A stretch of DNA of 64,000 nucleotides from the NCBI RefSeq assembly GCF_003324165.1, contig NW_025407831.1:682001-746000 (forward strand), given 5' to 3'. Source of the DNA: Naegleria lovaniensis (lineage: Eukaryota > Heterolobosea > Eutetramitea > Acrasida > Naegleriidae). Within the stretch, counting starts at the first letter, position 1. Each line of letters opens with the position of its first letter. The notes under the pieces were generated by a model. That model worked only from the letters and a program-made list of their open reading frames with translations. It was not told the DNA's origin and did not search any database. Positions 61,577 through 64,000 of this stretch are shown here, in pieces. The translations under genes were made by a program, and so were the position numbers.

Positions 61577-61738
61577 ATGGCCCAAAAGAAAGAATTTGAC
61601 GTTTCGTGGTATTCCATTAAGCTTGGCTTGGAAGGAGTTGCTTGCACCTTTCCTTTTGAAAAAGAGATGCACGTGGCCTTTTTGTCGTTGTCATCAGGTG
61701 TGACAGAATTGTTATCGCCAGGTATGAGACTCTGCTAG
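61577..61738 (+). CDS. Possible first exon or small protein
   Basis: 53-codon frame from the ATG at 61577 (MAQKKEFDVSWYSIKLGLEG, VACTFPFEKEMHVAFLSLSS). Composition looks coding. A GTATGAG donor-like site lies near its end (about 61720), so it might be the first exon of a gene, but no matching second exon was found within the next 2 kb. No family recognised. Confidence 0.3.
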   Translation: MAQKKEFDVSWYSIKLGLEGVACTFPFEKEMHVAFLSLSSGVTELLSPGMRLC

Positions 61739-62150
61739 ATAACAAGTCACAGTAATAAGATGAATGAACCTTGCCTTCAGTCATTTCAATTTCTCTTTGG
61801 GAATGTGTTTAAAAAGATACTCATAACACATGGAATGCAACAATAATTGATCGTTTCAGACTGAGTTGGTTGGTGAAGAAAATTAAACAATGTTCATCAT
61901 GAAAAAATATCGAAACGTTTGGACCCTTCCGCACGACGGTGCACTGTTAAATCAATTCACTGATTCTGCTGATAACAACAATCTCCGACACGAGTACAAC
62001 AAAAAGTAGAAATGAACAATATCGTCCAATGATGACCATAGCAAGTCGAAGATTAATGTCCAAATACTCTTCTCACCCATCCATTCATCTCGACCATGCA
62101 GTTGCAGTGGTCATGATGAGTTTTTTGGAAACTCATTTTGTCATTCATGT

Positions 62151-62366
62151 ATGCACAAAAGTGCAATCAACGGGCCGAATCATCAAGTTGACACTTGTGG
62201 GCACATACAACAACAACTTTCAAATTTGGTTGAGCTTGTCATTGGTAACAACCAAATTAACAATTCTGGAGTACCTAAGTGCAAGACAAGAAATTTAAGC
62301 AACTTGAAACGTCTAAAACTGAAAGGAAACAAGTTAGGAGTATCTACAGCTGTTTCTACATTGTAA
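62151..62366 (+). pseudogene. Leucine-rich repeat gene fragment
   Basis: The frame contains two degenerate leucine-rich repeats, LSNLVELVIGNNQINNSG and LSNLKRLKLKGNKLGV, in the same style as the F-box/LRR genes at 13417 and 25970, with no F-box or further repeats nearby. The fragment has a stop after STAVSTL. Probably a relic of an LRR gene; an exon of a larger unseen gene is less likely. Confidence 0.5.
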
Positions 62367-62993
62367 ACAACAAGAGTTTGGAATTAATTGGAGGAATTTT
62401 GAGATGATCCAATATAACAATATATAACTTGTTTTTAATTACATTCAGTCCTACGCTGAGATGAACGAGTTATTAAGCGAAGGATTTGTTGTTGTTATAG
62501 TGGATATCGAGATAACACCTGATTTTTGTACTAAAAAATCAGGCCCTGTGGTGGTTGATATAGGTGATAGTAACTGTCGAAGTTTGTCATGGACGAGCAA
62601 AAATCGGTATAATAATACCTTGAACAGCAGCTGCCATGATTGATCTCCAAAGTAATTACTGCTGTGAACCACAAAAGATGATTATACACCCTCAATAAAA
62701 TCAGCCATAATTCATTGATGATGTTTTCATCAAGGATGGAATATTGAATTATCGTTTTTGAGTCCTATCCCGAAACACGGTTATGGAATCTTAAATGCGA
62801 ATGAGTTTTTAGAGGTGGTTGTGAGTGGTGAGCTGCTACTGTTCTACATTATCATCGTGAAATGTTTACCAGACGAGATGAACATTATTGAATAGATTTT
62901 AGATGATAGAATTTAAAGGGTGGTGTGTTCTTGTTTTTCGGTATTTGGTTTCATTCACTTCAATGAAAGCACTTGTCGTGATCAGGATGAGTG

Positions 62994-63242
62994 ATGAAAC
63001 ATTTAAGTCCAACTCCAGCACTTATACAATTCGAAGAGAGAGTAACTGAGAACATGCTCCCTCAAAATGTTCGACACATTGTTTATGGAAATTTAGAGGA
63101 AGATGAGGAAACGGGAGGATTAATGATTGAAAAATTAACATTAGCATGGTCAGGAGAACATTCGTATCATCCCATTGAAAGCTTTGATTTTGAAAGCAAT
63201 TACCAGGGAGAAAAACAAACAACTGAACTCTGCCTTAATTAG
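62994..63242 (+). CDS. Hypothetical short frame, possibly part of a broken gene
   Basis: 82 codons from the ATG at 62994 (MKHLSPTPALIQFEERVTEN, LEEDEETGGLMIEKLTLAWS). Composition looks protein-coding. Similar-looking sequence continues in other frames to about 63590 (e.g. GETLVSPKYTQKLIQQHHH), which suggests a disrupted or multi-exon gene. No family recognised. Confidence 0.25.
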   Translation: MKHLSPTPALIQFEERVTENMLPQNVRHIVYGNLEEDEETGGLMIEKLTLAWSGEHSYHPIESFDFESNYQGEKQTTELCLN

Positions 63243-64000
63243 TAATGGTTCATTCAACAAAATAATGGAACTATTTCCGTTGAAGACGGTATTTGTGGAC
63301 CTGGATGTGAACATTGAACAAACACCTATTGAAATTATGTGTTGTATTATTTGGGAATACTAGGGAACACGGAGAAACATTAGTCAGTCCTAAATATACC
63401 CAAAAGCTAATTCAACAACATCATCACAACATAGCAGACTGGCCAAATCAACGCACGAAAATCTGCACCATGAAACCATGAATGAAGGCACAAGAACAGT
63501 GATACATTCGGTTAACGTGCAACTGAAACAAATGGAAAATATGGTATCTCTTCAAATTCCAAAGATAGCAGGTAAAAAACAACATGATTAAAAAGATAAG
63601 TTATGTTACAACAAGAACCTTTGCACAAGCCATCACTTCTTGCAAAGTCTTATCAACACCTGTTTTGTGGCCAATACGAGCAGCTGAAGTTTTGGAGATG
63701 TTGTGATGAGAACATGGATTGTCGACCACCTCTCCCAACCTCTGATTTGTTTTCGAGATTTGGGTCAACAACCAAGCAGTAAAAACGGTGATTGTGTACC
63801 GATGGAATTATTTACGAATGTAATTTACAACCTGGACATCTCTTTGGTCTATCTTCTCCATGGAAAAGGGTTGGGTTTGGATAGGTGACCGCCTTGACTC
63901 GTAATCTTAATTTTTCGACATGCTTAATGATGGGATTTTTAATTTTTATGAAATCGTCGGGGATGGAGGTATATCTATGTGTTGATATGACTTTCATCCA

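Larger units (their letters stand above)
61739..64000. other. Gene-poor tail with fragments
   Basis: 2.3 kb without an intact gene that I can support. It holds an LRR fragment (62151-62366), a 10-bp perfect hairpin CCTGATTTTT/AAAAATCAGG (62518-62543), a possible frame at 62994-63242 and several broken short frames after 63175. A minus-strand frame at 63812-63997 (MKVISTHRYTSIPDDFIKI) could not be assigned. Confidence 0.5.

Noticed and set aside
63870-63920. GACTCGTAATCTT resembling a tRNA-Thr anticodon arm
   Set aside because: No D-arm or T-arm pairing around it.
63812-63997. N-terminus slightly like ribosomal protein uL6 (RPL9)
   Set aside because: Only a few scattered matches; the glycine-rich GPRG core is absent.

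Overview
This window looks like nuclear DNA of a heterolobosean amoeboflagellate close to Naegleria. That assignment is my inference. It rests on AT-rich DNA, the standard genetic code, short GT-AG introns (about 34-350 nt), A-rich sequence before start codons, intergenic gaps often under 150 bp, and a gene mix of F-box/leucine-rich-repeat proteins, DUF4116 repeats, NHL propellers, seven-helix receptors with RGS domains and a TALE homeobox gene. Nothing prokaryotic or organellar was seen.

Layout. 0.3-5 kb: rhodanese-like protein, Dpy-30-like protein, a two-cluster CDGSH protein (CISD3 type, with a 22-nt exon), an AlkB-like dioxygenase and ribosomal protein uL13 (RPL13A). 5-14.5 kb: F-box proteins, a DUF4116 protein, a Ras-like protein that has lost most GTP-binding residues, a solitary 5S rRNA gene and a frame-disrupted F-box/LRR gene. 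14.6-25.2 kb: a large NHL-EGF-GPS-like single-pass membrane protein, a composite inverted repeat, a four-EF-hand protein, a secreted propeller-like protein and an F-box protein. 25.2-36.5 kb: a cluster of seven DNA hairpins, an F-box/LRR protein, a three-exon seven-helix receptor-like protein, an F-box-like protein, a TALE homeodomain protein and an RGS-START fusion. 36.7-54.2 kb: S9 peptidase, U-box protein, VOC-like protein, another F-box protein, ataxin-3, RCC1-repeat protein, fatty-acid desaturase and VPS26. 54.3-55.5 kb: a MITE-like element with terminal inverted repeats and an overlapping 96-bp tandem duplication. 55.7-61.2 kb: a Rac-type GTPase, a low-complexity protein and a 7TM-RGS receptor. 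61.2-64 kb: gene-poor, with gene fragments only.

Themes. Several products belong to signalling (two seven-helix proteins, two RGS proteins, Rac, a degenerate Ras, an EF-hand protein). Others belong to ubiquitin control (seven F-box candidates, U-box, ataxin-3). No operon-like grouping exists. Genes are arranged mostly as tight convergent or divergent pairs. The observations I rate highest are the degenerate Ras-like protein, the tandem hairpin cluster at 25.4 kb, and the inverted-repeat element at 54.3 kb, which carries a reversed copy of the region upstream of the S9 peptidase gene. Intron positions were read by eye from splice consensus and frame continuity; none is confirmed by transcripts.
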